Shown here: one piece after another, positions 1 through 7,642 of the stretch
Layout: every line of letters begins with the position of its first letter
Numbering within the stretch: the stretch's first letter is position 1
Source: Raineyella sp034933565
Lineage (GTDB): Bacteria > Actinomycetota > Actinomycetes > Propionibacteriales > Propionibacteriaceae
NCBI RefSeq assembly: GCF_034933565.1
Contig: NZ_JAYFNG010000014.1
Location: 1-64,000, forward strand
Direction of reading: 5' to 3'
Length of the DNA: 64,000 bases
The notes under the pieces: model-generated
The model's input: the letters and a program-made list of their open reading frames with translations, nothing else
Database searches by the model: none
What the model was told of the DNA's origin: nothing
Made by a program: the position numbers and the translations under genes

Positions 1-87
1 GGCCGGTTCCGGTGGGGATCCGTAGGGCCCCCACGGGAACGACCCCCACCGGGACGGGACGCAGGTCGGGCGCGCGTCGGCGCCCCG

Positions 88-93
88 TAGATT
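88..93 (+). promoter_or_regulatory. -10 box of a probable leaderless promoter
   Basis: TAGATT lies seven bases before the ATG at 101 and no SD-like sequence lies between. A TAnnnT hexamer at this distance places transcription initiation on the start codon. No clear -35 box is visible. Several other genes in the window have the same layout. Confidence 0.5.
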
Positions 94-100
94 GGGCCCC

Positions 101-514
101 ATGCCCAGCACGCCCGACGACAGTTCCAAGCCCCTCGGTGACCGCTCCCCCGCGGACATCGTCCGCCGCGGCGTCAGCCGCGGAAAGCTCATCCGGGAGA
201 TCGGTCTGTGGGTCGTCGCCCTGCTGTCCGCCGCCGCCGGGGCGCTCGCCATGCAGCTGACCGGCAGCTGGGGCTGGTCACTGGGGGCCTTCGCCGTCAC
301 CCTGACCGTGACGATGTACCTGCGCTCCGTCCTGACCCGCCGCTGGACCGACCGGTCACAGCGGCAGGCGGTCGACGCATTGGTCGCCGACCAGCTGGCC
401 AAGGACGCCGAGGCCGCCCGGCGGCGCGAGGAGCGCGCCGCCAACGACCACCCGTCGGCGCACCGCAACCGCCGCAAGCCGCAGGCGAACCCGTACCGAC
501 GCAAGGGCGCCTGA
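101..514 (+). CDS. Small membrane protein of unknown function
   Basis: A 137-residue protein that I do not recognise. The first 35 residues are polar. Two hydrophobic stretches at about 40-80, rich in Ala, Leu, Trp and Val, could form a membrane hairpin. The C-terminal half is very basic and charged, rich in Arg, Ala and Glu, ending in an Arg/Lys/Asn-rich tail that could contact RNA or phospholipid. I chose ATG 101 because it sits at the leaderless spacing from TAGATT; a TTG nine bases upstream is in frame. Its TGA overlaps the ATG of trmB in the string TGATG, so the two are probably translationally coupled and this is the first gene of an RNA-modification operon. No function can be assigned from sequence. 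Confidence 0.7.
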   Translation: MPSTPDDSSKPLGDRSPADIVRRGVSRGKLIREIGLWVVALLSAAAGALAMQLTGSWGWSLGAFAVTLTVTMYLRSVLTRRWTDRSQRQAVDALVADQLAKDAEAARRREERAANDHPSAHRNRRKPQANPYRRKGA

Positions 515-1269
515 TGCCGGGCACCGCTACGCCACTGCCCCGAGTGCACCGCGACGTCGTCTCCTTCGTCCGTCGCAGCACCCGGATGAACGCCTCCCAG
601 CAGCGCAACTGGGAGGCCCACCACACCGAGTGGATCGTTCCGCTGGCCCACCGGGCCACCACCACCTCCGTCGCCGCCGGCCAGCCGTTCGATCCTGACG
701 CGATCTGGGGACGTACGGCCCCGCTGTGGCTGGAGATCGGGACCGGCAACGGGGAGGCCTGCGCGGCGATCGCCGGCCGGCACCCCGAGGTGAACTACCT
801 GGGGTTCGAGGTGTTCAAGCCGGCCCTCGCCAGTGCCCTCGGCCTGATCGCCCGCGCGGGCCTGACGAACGTACGGCTCGCCGAGGTCGACGGGATCGAC
901 GCGCTGCGGCACTGGATCCCGGCAGGCAGCGTCGAGCGGATCTTCACCTTCTTCCCCGACCCCTGGCACAAGGCGCGCCACCACAAGCGCCGACTGGTCA
1001 ACCCGGACACCGCGACGCTGGTCGCCTCCCGGCTGCGCCCCGGTGGCAGCTGGCACCTGGCGACCGACTGGGCGGACTACGCCGAGCAGATGCGCGAGGT
1101 GCTCGACCACCGCGACGACCTGGTCAACGCCCACCGCGACGGCGACGGCTGGGCGCCGCGCGACCCCGCCCGGCCGGTGACCCGCTTCGAGCAGCGCGGG
1201 CTGGACGCCGGGCGGACCATCCGCGACCTGGTCTACCGCCGGGTCCCGCCGACCCCTCCGGGTCGATGA
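514..1269 (+). CDS. trmB: tRNA (guanine-46-N7)-methyltransferase
   Basis: The 251-residue product is a class I SAM-dependent methyltransferase that makes m7G46 in the variable loop of tRNA. The SAM-binding motif EIGTGNGE is at residues 74-81. The family signature FFPDPWHKARHHKRR at about 146-160, with its cluster of basic residues, is diagnostic of TrmB. The N-terminal 60 residues form the variable extension often seen in actinobacteria. ATG 514 was chosen because it overlaps the preceding stop by one base; the frame is open further upstream but would bury the neighbour. The 3' end overlaps the next start as ATGA. The gene sits in a tight operon with truA and an RsmC-like gene, all acting on RNA. 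Confidence 0.93.
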   Translation: MPGTATPLPRVHRDVVSFVRRSTRMNASQQRNWEAHHTEWIVPLAHRATTTSVAAGQPFDPDAIWGRTAPLWLEIGTGNGEACAAIAGRHPEVNYLGFEVFKPALASALGLIARAGLTNVRLAEVDGIDALRHWIPAGSVERIFTFFPDPWHKARHHKRRLVNPDTATLVASRLRPGGSWHLATDWADYAEQMREVLDHRDDLVNAHRDGDGWAPRDPARPVTRFEQRGLDAGRTIRDLVYRRVPPTPPGR

Positions 1270-2213
1270 CCATGTCTGCTGCGCACCACCCCGACGGGGC
1301 CCTCACCCGGTGGCGGCTGGACATCGCCTACGACGGCACCGGGTTCAGCGGCTGGGCCGCCCAGCCCGACCGGCGTACGGTCCAGGGCGAACTCGAGCAC
1401 CGGATCGGCCAGGTGCTGCGGCTGCCCACCACCCCGACGCTCACCGTCGCAGGACGGACCGATGCCGGGGTGCACGCGCGCGGCCAGGTCGCCCACGTCG
1501 ACCTGCCCGCCGACGCCCCGGTGGACACCCTGCAGCGCCGGCTGCGCCGGGTGCTGCCACCCGACGTCGTGGTCCGCGACGTCCGGCCGGCCCCGCCGGG
1601 CTTCGATGCCCGGTTCGGGGCGCAGTGGCGCCGCTACGTCTACCGGCTGGTGGACGAGGCGGGGTTCGCCGACCCGCTGCTGCGCGGCCACGTGGCCCGC
1701 ATCCGCGGCACCCTGGACCCGGCCGTGCTCGGGTCCGCCGGGGCGGAGCTGCTCGGCCTGCGCGACTTCGCCGCGTTCTGCCGGCCGCGCGAAGGAGCCA
1801 CCACGATCCGTACGCTGCTGGACTGCACCGCCGAGCGCCGCGCCGAGGGCCCCGGGGCGGGGACGGTCGAGATCACCGTCCGGGCGGATGCGTTCTGCCA
1901 CTCGATGGTGCGCTCGCTGGTCGGTGCGCTGGCGGCGGTGGGCACCGGGCAGCGCGACCTCGACTGGCTGCGCGGCGTCCGCGACACCACCACCCGGCAG
2001 TCGTCGATCCAGGTGATGCCGGCCCACGGCCTGACCCTCGAGGAGGTCGGCTACCCGCCGGACGAGGAGCTCGTCGCCCGGGCCGGGGCCGCCCGGGCGG
2101 TACGGGTGCTGCCGCCCGGACCGGCCCCGACCGGCGCCCCCGCGTCCGGGACCACGACCACGACCCAGGCGACGACGACACCGGCGACGGACGGAGACTG
2201 CTGCTGTGACTGA
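1266..2213 (+). CDS. truA: tRNA pseudouridine(38-40) synthase
   Basis: The 315-residue product isomerises uridines 38-40 in the anticodon stem of tRNAs. The catalytic aspartate is D66 in the motif GRTDAGVHARGQ, and the N-terminal core begins with the family-typical DIAYDGTGFSGW at 19-30. The first roughly 275 residues cover the whole TruA fold. After that comes an unusual tail: about 40 residues of Ala/Pro/Thr-rich sequence, a Thr run, and a terminus of three cysteines plus Asp. The start ATG overlaps trmB's stop; a second ATG two codons later is also possible. The coding end overlaps the GTG of the next gene by eight bases. In many actinobacteria truA follows rplQ on the same strand; here it is on the opposite strand beyond sodA. 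Confidence 0.93.
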   Translation: MTMSAAHHPDGALTRWRLDIAYDGTGFSGWAAQPDRRTVQGELEHRIGQVLRLPTTPTLTVAGRTDAGVHARGQVAHVDLPADAPVDTLQRRLRRVLPPDVVVRDVRPAPPGFDARFGAQWRRYVYRLVDEAGFADPLLRGHVARIRGTLDPAVLGSAGAELLGLRDFAAFCRPREGATTIRTLLDCTAERRAEGPGAGTVEITVRADAFCHSMVRSLVGALAAVGTGQRDLDWLRGVRDTTTRQSSIQVMPAHGLTLEEVGYPPDEELVARAGAARAVRVLPPGPAPTGAPASGTTTTTQATTTPATDGDCCCD

Positions 2214-2817
2214 CGAACACCTCGCGCACTACTTCGCCACGCCGCAGGACGAGGAGAAGCGGCGGACGATCCGGGTCACCGTCCGGGGCCGGGAGCTGGA
2301 CCTGCAGACCGCCAACGGCGTGTTCTCCGGCAGTCGGCTGGATCCGGCCACCGCGGTCCTGCTCAAGGAGGTGGCGCCGCCCGGGCCGCAGGTCCGTCGG
2401 ATCGTCGATGTCGGCTGCGGCTACGGGCCGATCGCCCTCACCCTGGCCCTCGACTGCCCCTGGCTCACTGTCGACGCGGTGGACACCAACGAGCGCGCCC
2501 TGGCGCTCACCCGGGACAACGCCACCGCGCTCGGCGTGGCCGACCGGGTGTGGACCGCCACCCCCGAGACGGTCGACCCGGCAGTGACGTACGACGAGAT
2601 CTGGTCCAACCCGCCGATCCGGATCGGCAAGGAGGCGCTGCATGCGCTGCTGCTGACCTGGCTCGGCCGGTTGGCGCCGGGCGGGCGGGCGGTCCTGGTG
2701 GTCGGCAAGAACCTCGGCGCGGACAGTCTGCAGCGGTGGCTGGGCGAGCAGGGCTGGCCCACCGAGCGGCTGGCCAGCGCGAAGGGCTTCCGGGTGTTGG
2801 AGGTCCGCCGCGGCTGA
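2206..2817 (+). CDS. RsmC-like class I methyltransferase
   Basis: A 203-residue SAM-dependent methyltransferase of the RsmC/RlmG type, whose studied members methylate guanine N2 in rRNA (G1207 of 16S RNA for RsmC). The SAM-binding motif VDVGCGYGPI is at 67-76 and the substrate-binding NPPIR at 135-139 matches the N-P-P-[YFI] catalytic motif of N-methyltransferases. It corresponds to the single catalytic domain, without the extra N-terminal domain of the E. coli enzyme, as usual in Gram-positives. Translation starts at GTG 2206 inside the end of truA, with a GGACGGAG SD site within truA. The exact rRNA target cannot be read from sequence. Confidence 0.85.
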   Translation: MTDEHLAHYFATPQDEEKRRTIRVTVRGRELDLQTANGVFSGSRLDPATAVLLKEVAPPGPQVRRIVDVGCGYGPIALTLALDCPWLTVDAVDTNERALALTRDNATALGVADRVWTATPETVDPAVTYDEIWSNPPIRIGKEALHALLLTWLGRLAPGGRAVLVVGKNLGADSLQRWLGEQGWPTERLASAKGFRVLEVRRG

Positions 2818-2857
2818 GGCCGGTCGGGATCGGCCGATCCGGCGACCCACCCGGCCT

Positions 2858-2917
2858 GACGCGGCTCGGCGCGACCCGACGCGGCTCGGCGCAACCCGAC
2901 GCGACCCGACGCGACCC
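2858..2917. repeat. Short GC-rich tandem repeat
   Basis: Two copies of a 20-base unit starting GACGCGGCTCGGCGC (2858-2877, 2878-2897, one mismatch) are followed by two copies of the related 10-mer GACGCGACCC (2898-2917). It lies between the RsmC-like gene and the sodA promoter and codes for nothing recognisable. It could be slippage-prone. Confidence 0.7.
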
Positions 2918-2994
2918 GGGCGTCGGCGGGTGCTCCCGGCGGTGGTCGGCCCGGCTGAGCGGCCGTCGGCCGGTGTCGGGCCCGGAATGAGTCA

Positions 2995-3022
2995 TTGACC
3001 AGCGGGGTCACGTCGGTAGGGT
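2995..3022 (+). promoter_or_regulatory. sodA promoter
   Basis: TTGACC (2995-3000) and TAGGGT (3017-3022) are separated by 16 bases. Transcription would start near 3029, giving a leader of about 50 bases that ends in the SD GAAGGAG just before the sodA ATG. Confidence 0.6.
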
Positions 3023-3079
3023 GAGAAGAGACTGTAACTCGCCATCGATCGGCCTCGCGCCGCGTGAAGGAGTACCACC

Positions 3080-3676
3080 ATGACCTACCAGCTGCCCGAC
3101 CTCCCGTACGACTACAACGCTCTGGCCCCGGCCATCGTCCCGGAGATCATGGAGCTGCACCACGACAAGCACCACGCCACCTACGTCAAGGGCGCCAACA
3201 CCGCCCTGGAGCAGCTGGCCGACGCGCGGGACAAGGGCAACTTCGGCGTCATCAACAAGCTGGAGAAGGACCTCGCCTTCAACCTGGGCGGCCACTTCAA
3301 CCACTCCGTCTTCTGGACCAACATGGCGCCGGGCGGCTCCGAGCCGACCGGTGACATCAAGACCGCGCTGGACACCACGTTCGGTGGCCTGGACTCCTTC
3401 AAGAAGGAGTTCTCCGCGGTGGCCCTCGGCATCCAGGGCTCCGGCTGGGCCGTCCTCGGCTACGACGCGCTCTCCCAGGCCCTGCGCGTCTACCAGGTCT
3501 TCGACCACCAGGGCAACCTGCCGGTCGGTCAGACCCCGCTGCTGCTCCTCGACATGTGGGAGCACGCCTTCTACCTGCAGTACAAGAACGTCAAGGCGGA
3601 CTTCGTCAACGCCTGGTGGGACGTCGTGAACTGGAACAACGTGAACGAGCGCCTCACCAAGGCCACCCAGGCCTGA
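3080..3676 (+). CDS. sodA: Fe/Mn superoxide dismutase
   Basis: The 198-residue cytoplasmic enzyme converts superoxide to oxygen and hydrogen peroxide. The metal ligands are H27, H75, D158 and H162 (in DMWEHAFYLQY). The active-site Tyr is in the HHATYV segment. Length and motifs match the Fe/Mn family exactly. The residues that decide Fe versus Mn use do not settle the metal by eye; a Propionibacterium homologue is known to work with either. A clear SD, GAAGGAG, is five bases before ATG 3080. The gene is monocistronic, with its own promoter and a strong terminator. Confidence 0.97.
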   Translation: MTYQLPDLPYDYNALAPAIVPEIMELHHDKHHATYVKGANTALEQLADARDKGNFGVINKLEKDLAFNLGGHFNHSVFWTNMAPGGSEPTGDIKTALDTTFGGLDSFKKEFSAVALGIQGSGWAVLGYDALSQALRVYQVFDHQGNLPVGQTPLLLLDMWEHAFYLQYKNVKADFVNAWWDVVNWNNVNERLTKATQA

Positions 3677-3721
3677 GCCCTCACCCAGGCCACCCGGCCT
3701 GAGTCGGCCTCCGGACGTCCG

Positions 3722-3755
3722 GAAGGGCGGGTCCCCGTGCGGGGGCCCGCCCTTC
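3722..3755 (+). terminator. sodA terminator hairpin
   Basis: The arms GAAGGGCGGG (3722-3731) and CCCGCCCTTC (3746-3755) pair perfectly, with a further CCCC/GGGG inner stem, about 45 bases after the sodA stop. There is no long T run, as is common in high-GC actinobacteria. The sequence is nearly the same as the hairpin after rplO. Confidence 0.8.
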
Positions 3756-3778
3756 TGCGTCCGACAGGTACGCACGAT

Positions 3779-3831
3779 CAGGGACGTACGCCCAGCCCAA
3801 GGACGTACGCCCAGCCCAGGGACGTACGCAC
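3779..3831. repeat. Direct repeat carrying CGTACG
   Basis: The unit AGGACGTACGCCCAGCCC occurs in near-identical tandem copies, followed by a third partial copy ending GGGACGTACGCAC. It occupies the gene-free stretch between the convergent sodA and rplQ (3677-4038). Apart from these repeats and the two terminators I see nothing else in that stretch. Confidence 0.65.
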
Positions 3832-3953
3832 TACCCGGGAGGTGCGCCGATAGGGAGACGTCGCATGATCGGGGACACTGCCGACCGGACGACGTACACC
3901 CGAGCCGGGCACGTTCCGCCTGTGCCAGTGCGCGCACCCGACCGGAGAAACGC

Positions 3954-3987
3954 ACAGGGCGTGGGAGGTCTCCCTCCCACGCCCTGT
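3954..3987 (-). terminator. Terminator of the rpoA-rplQ unit
   Basis: A perfect 14-base-pair stem, ACAGGGCGTGGGAG paired with CTCCCACGCCCTGT, closes a six-base loop about 50 bases beyond the rplQ stop. On the minus strand it is followed by GCGTTTCTCC. It faces the sodA terminator and may act in both directions. Confidence 0.85.
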
Positions 3988-4038
3988 CGGCGGCAGGTCG
4001 CGGCGACACTGCCGCGCCCGGTCCGATCCGGTCGCGGC

Positions 4039-4572
4039 TCAGGCCTTCGCCTCGTCGGCCTTCGCCTCGTCCTCGGCCGTGGTGGCGTCGGCCTCGACAA
4101 CCTCGGCCTCGACAACCTCAGTCTCGACAGTCTCGGCCTCGGCCACGGCGGCCTTGATCTCCTCGGCGGTCTCCGTGGTGGTGGCGGCCTCGGCGGCCGA
4201 CACCTTCGGGGCCACCTTCTCGGTGATGACCTCGATCTTGGCCATCGGAGCGTTGTCGCCCTGACTGTTGCCGATCTTGGTGATGCGGGTGTAGCCGCCG
4301 TCGCGCCCCTCCATCGCCGGGGCGATCTCGGTGAACAGCACGTGCACGACGCTCGGGTCGGTGATGGTCTTCAGCACCACGCGGCGGGCGTGCAGGTCGC
4401 CGCGCTTGGCCTTGGTGATCATCTTCTCGGCCAGCGGACGGACCCGCTTGGCCTTGGCCTCGGTCGTCACGACACTGCCGTGCTCGAACAGCTGGCTGGC
4501 CAGGTTGGCCAGGATGATGCGCTGGTGCGTGGCGCTGCCGCCCAGACGGGGGCCCTTGGTGGGGGTAGGCAT
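4039..4572 (-). CDS. rplQ: 50S ribosomal protein L17
   Basis: The 177-residue L17 binds 23S rRNA near the exit tunnel. Residues 1-120 are the conserved domain, beginning MPTPTKGPRLGGSATHQR. The last 55 residues are an Ala/Glu/Val/Thr-rich acidic extension made of degenerate repeats such as VEAEVVEAD, longer than the core family of about 120 residues but similar to tails in other actinobacteria. It is the last gene of the alpha operon, 57 bases after rpoA, and a strong terminator follows. Confidence 0.96.
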   Translation of the reverse strand: MPTPTKGPRLGGSATHQRIILANLASQLFEHGSVVTTEAKAKRVRPLAEKMITKAKRGDLHARRVVLKTITDPSVVHVLFTEIAPAMEGRDGGYTRITKIGNSQGDNAPMAKIEVITEKVAPKVSAAEAATTTETAEEIKAAVAEAETVETEVVEAEVVEADATTAEDEAKADEAKA

Positions 4573-4629
4573 TCTTGTCTCTCCAGTTCAATCAGAAGCG
4601 GTGCCCGGGACTCGTACGGAGCGGCGCGC

Positions 4630-5652
4630 TCAGTACTGCTCGGTCTCCGCGAAATCGGTGTCCTCGTCCTCGTCGTCGTTCCCGGCACCGGAATAGGTGT
4701 AGGGGTCGAAGCCGGGGGCGCTGTCCTTGAGGGCCAGACCCATCGTGGCCAGCTGCTGCTTGACCTCGTCGATGGACTTGGAGCCGAAGTTGCGGATGTC
4801 GAGCAGGTCCTGCTCGGAACGCGAGATGAGCTCACCCACGGTGTGGATGCCCTCACGACGCAGGCAGTTGTAGGAACGCACGGACAGGTTGAGGTCCTCG
4901 ACCGGCAGGGCCAGGTCGGTGGCGTACTGGTCGTCCACCGGCGACGGGCCGATCTCGACACCCTCGGCCTCGACGTTCAGCTCCCGGAACAGGCCGAAGA
5001 GCTCGACGAGGGTACGGCCGGCGGAGGCGACCGCGTCCCGCGGGGTGATCGACTGCTTGGTCTCCACGTCGACGACGAGACGGTCGAAGTCCGTCCGCTG
5101 CTCGACACGGGTGGCCTCGACCTTGTAGCTGACCTTCAGCACCGGGGAGTAGATCGAGTCGACCGGGATGCGGCCGATCTCGTGCTCGGTCTCCTTGTTC
5201 TGGTCCGACGACACGTAGCCGCGGCCGCGCTCGACCACGAACTCCATGTCGATGGCACCGTCACGGTTGAGCGTGGCGATGTGCAGGTCGGGGTTGTGCA
5301 CCTCGACACCGGCCGGCGGCTGGATGTCGGCGGCAGTGACCTCACCGGCACCGGCCTTGCGCAGGTACATGACCACCGGCTCGTCCTCCTCCGAGGTGAG
5401 CACGAGGCCCTTCAGATTGAGGATGATCTCGGTGACGTCCTCGACGACACCCGGGAGGGTGGAGAACTCGTGCAGGTTGCCGTCGATCTTGATGCTGGTC
5501 AGGGCAGCACCGGGGATCGAGGACAGCAACGTACGACGCAGCGAGTTGCCGAGGGTGTAACCGAAGCCGGGCTCGAGGGGCTCGATGACGAACCGCGAAC
5601 GGTGCTCGTCGAGGACCTCTTCGCTCAGGGTCGGGCGCTGGGCGATCAGCAT
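4630..5652 (-). CDS. rpoA: RNA polymerase alpha subunit
   Basis: A 340-residue alpha subunit. The N-terminal dimerisation and assembly domain covers about residues 1-230. A flexible linker leads to the C-terminal domain that contacts UP elements and activators (NCLRREGIHTVGELISRSEQ and the helix-hairpin-helix around RNFGSKSIDEVK). An acidic tail follows. ATG 5652 (MLIAQRPTLSEE) is chosen over an in-frame GTG nine codons upstream because it matches the family start and has GGAAAGGA just before it. It is separated from rpsD by 163 bases containing a strong hairpin, so it may be transcribed partly on its own. Confidence 0.97.
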   Translation of the reverse strand: MLIAQRPTLSEEVLDEHRSRFVIEPLEPGFGYTLGNSLRRTLLSSIPGAALTSIKIDGNLHEFSTLPGVVEDVTEIILNLKGLVLTSEEDEPVVMYLRKAGAGEVTAADIQPPAGVEVHNPDLHIATLNRDGAIDMEFVVERGRGYVSSDQNKETEHEIGRIPVDSIYSPVLKVSYKVEATRVEQRTDFDRLVVDVETKQSITPRDAVASAGRTLVELFGLFRELNVEAEGVEIGPSPVDDQYATDLALPVEDLNLSVRSYNCLRREGIHTVGELISRSEQDLLDIRNFGSKSIDEVKQQLATMGLALKDSAPGFDPYTYSGAGNDDEDEDTDFAETEQY

Positions 5653-5775
5653 GGGTGTGTTCCTTTCCGCGTCCACCACTATTTGAAGACGCGATCCGAG
5701 TGGAGCGACGGCGAGATGCCGTACGGCCCCGGGTGCGGGAGAGACGCCCGGTCGGGTGCTCCCCCAGGGTGAACC

Positions 5776-5809
5776 CGGCAGGAGGGGCGGCGGACCGCCC
5801 CTCCTGCCG
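5776..5809 (-). terminator. Strong hairpin between rpsD and rpoA
   Basis: The arms CGGCAGGAGGGGCGG (5776-5790) and CCGCCCCTCCTGCCG (5795-5809) form a perfect 15-base-pair stem with a GC-rich four-base loop, starting six bases after the rpsD stop. It looks like a full terminator or processing site inside an operon that normally reads through to rpoA. There is no T tract. Confidence 0.7.
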
Positions 5810-5815
5810 TCGGGA

Positions 5816-6421
5816 TCACTTCGAGTAGAGCTCGACGATCAGCTGCTCCTGCACGTCGACCGTGATCTGCTCACGGGTCGGCAGCTGGTGCACGAAGATC
5901 TTCATCTGGTTCGGGCGAGCCTCGAGCCACGCCGGCACGGAGCGCTCGGAATGGGTCTCGCGGGCCACCACGAACGGGGTGATGTTGAGCGACTTCTCCT
6001 TGACCTGGATGATGTCATGCTCGGCGACGCGGTACGACGGGATGTTGACCTTCCTGCCGTTCACCAGGAAGTGCCCGTGGTTGACGAGCTGACGGGCCTG
6101 GCGGCGGGTCGAGGCGAGCCCGGCGCGGTACACGACGTTGTCCAGACGCGACTCGAGGATGCGCAGCAGGTTGTCACCGGTGCGGCCGGGCTGACGGTTG
6201 GCCTCCTCGTAGTAGCGGGAGAACTGCTTCTCCAGCACGCCGTAGGCGAACCGCGCCTTCTGCTTCTCGCGCAGCTGCAGCGAGTACTCGGAGTCCTTGG
6301 TGCGGCCGCGGCCGTGCACGCCCGGCGGGTAGGGGCGGCGCTCGAACGCCTTGTCGTTGCCGACGAGATCAGTCCCGAGACGACGGGACTTCTTGGTCAT
6401 GGGGCCGGTGTAACGGGCCAT
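5816..6421 (-). CDS. rpsD: 30S ribosomal protein S4
   Basis: A 201-residue primary assembly protein of the 30S subunit. The N-terminal region lacks the four-cysteine zinc finger (it is the C-minus form). The S4 RNA-binding domain around residues 92-150 contains SRLDNVVYRAGLASTRRQAR and HGHFLVNGRKVNIPSY. The terminus VEQLIVELYSK-like segment is typical. It lies 31 bases downstream of rpsK. In other bacteria S4 represses its operon by binding mRNA; no such pseudoknot was demonstrated here. Confidence 0.97.
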   Translation of the reverse strand: MARYTGPMTKKSRRLGTDLVGNDKAFERRPYPPGVHGRGRTKDSEYSLQLREKQKARFAYGVLEKQFSRYYEEANRQPGRTGDNLLRILESRLDNVVYRAGLASTRRQARQLVNHGHFLVNGRKVNIPSYRVAEHDIIQVKEKSLNITPFVVARETHSERSVPAWLEARPNQMKIFVHQLPTREQITVDVQEQLIVELYSK

Positions 6422-6452
6422 TCTTGTTCAGTCCTTTGCTAGTTCGTTCGGG

Positions 6453-6854
6453 TCAGACGCGGCGGCGCTTGGGCGGGCGGCAGCCGTTGTGCGGGACGGG
6501 GGTCACGTCGGAGATCGGACCGATCTCCAGACCGATGGCGCCCAGCGAACGGATCGCGGTCTCACGACCCGACCCCGGACCCTTGACGAACACGTCGACG
6601 CGCTTCAGGCCGTGCTCCATGGCACGACGACCGGCCGCCTCGGCGGCCATCTGAGCGGCGTACGGGGTGGACTTGCGCGAACCCTTGAACCCGACGGTGC
6701 CGGCCGAGGCCCAGGCGATGACCTGGCCGGTCGGATCGGTGATCGAGATGATCGTGTTGTTGAAGGTGGACTTGATGTGGGCCTGGCCGGCGACCACATT
6801 CTTCTTTTCCTTGCGGCGCACCTTCTTGCCGGTGCTACGGCCTGCAGTAGCCAT
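6453..6854 (-). CDS. rpsK: 30S ribosomal protein S11
   Basis: A 133-residue platform protein of the small subunit, next to the mRNA exit. The core is conserved: HIKSTFNNTIISITDP near residue 27, then the glycine-rich segment KGSRKSTPYAAQMAAE and the C-terminal PVPHNGCRPPKRRRV. It lies between rpsM and rpsD in the standard order. The start follows a GAGGAGCAG-type SD on the minus strand. Confidence 0.97.
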   Translation of the reverse strand: MATAGRSTGKKVRRKEKKNVVAGQAHIKSTFNNTIISITDPTGQVIAWASAGTVGFKGSRKSTPYAAQMAAEAAGRRAMEHGLKRVDVFVKGPGSGRETAIRSLGAIGLEIGPISDVTPVPHNGCRPPKRRRV

Positions 6855-6910
6855 GAGAGTGTTTCTGCTCCTCGAAAAGTCTGTCAGTCAGTGAGCGGGG
6901 GAAGTGAGGG

Positions 6911-7279
6911 TCACTTCTTCTTGCCGGCGACGGCCTTGCGCTTGCCCTTGCGCTGACGCGCGTTGGTGCGGGTGCGCTGGCCACGGACCGGCAGACCGCT
7001 GCGGTGACGACGACCCTGGTAGGAGCCGATCTCGATCTTGCGGCGGATGTCGGCGGCGACCTCGCGGCGGAGGTCACCTTCGGTCTGGTAGTTGGCCTCG
7101 ATGAAGTCACGCAGGACGACCAGGTCGTCCTCGGTGAGCTCGTGGACGCGCTTGTCACCCGAGATGCCGGTACCGGCGAGGGTCTCGAGCGCGCGGGTGT
7201 GGCCGATGCCGTAGATGTAGGTGAGGGCGACCTCGAGGCGCTTCTCGCGCGGCAGGTCGACACCGATCAGGCGTGCCAT
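6911..7279 (-). CDS. rpsM: 30S ribosomal protein S13
   Basis: A 122-residue protein of the head of the 30S subunit that contacts the 50S subunit and P-site tRNA. It starts MARLIGVDLPREKR and contains the helix-two-turn-helix segment IYGIGHTRALETL and the basic tail QRTRTNARQRKGKRKAVAGKKK. ATG 7279 is preceded by GGAAAGGAACC. The frame stays open far upstream but the start is fixed by family alignment. A gap of 363 bases separates it from rpmJ. Confidence 0.97.
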   Translation of the reverse strand: MARLIGVDLPREKRLEVALTYIYGIGHTRALETLAGTGISGDKRVHELTEDDLVVLRDFIEANYQTEGDLRREVAADIRRKIEIGSYQGRRHRSGLPVRGQRTRTNARQRKGKRKAVAGKKK

Positions 7280-7642
7280 GTGGCGGGTTCCTTTCCCGTG
7301 GACGGACGACGGAACGGGTCTCCCGACCCGCATGACCTCCGTGGTCCGCGAAGGTGTGTGGCGTGAAGCGTCCCTGTCCGCCTGATGCTGCTGTACCGCG
7401 GCAGGGCCTCGGCCTTCGTCCGAGGGTGGATCCGGGACGTACGCCCCGGGGTTGCATTCACGCTGAATGGCTGGCCCCACGAGCCGGATGGCTCCGGCGG
7501 GTGAGGTATTCGGTTGTGGGTCCCGGACCGGAGTCCGGCGAAGAGGCCCCGGCTCGGTGGCCCGGAGGCCTCCCAGCGGGAGCGGTGACGCGAGGCACCG
7601 GGGCAGCCCCCCGGTGTGACACCGGGAGCCAGGCCGGGGCTG
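7280..7642. other. Long gap between rpmJ and rpsM
   Basis: This 363-base stretch separates two genes that are usually close. It contains the nested hairpin next to rpmJ (7604-7642) and otherwise no convincing coding sequence. I saw no TAnnnT promoter for rpsM. It could be an untranslated segment of a read-through transcript. Confidence 0.6.
7604..7642 (-). terminator. Nested hairpin touching the rpmJ stop
   Basis: The outer arms CAGCCCC (7604-7610) and GGGGCTG (7636-7642) enclose a second perfect stem, CCGGTG (7611-7616) and CACCGG (7620-7625). The structure begins at the base after the rpmJ stop codon. It may be an attenuator or processing site separating infA-rpmJ from the rpsM group. Confidence 0.55.
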
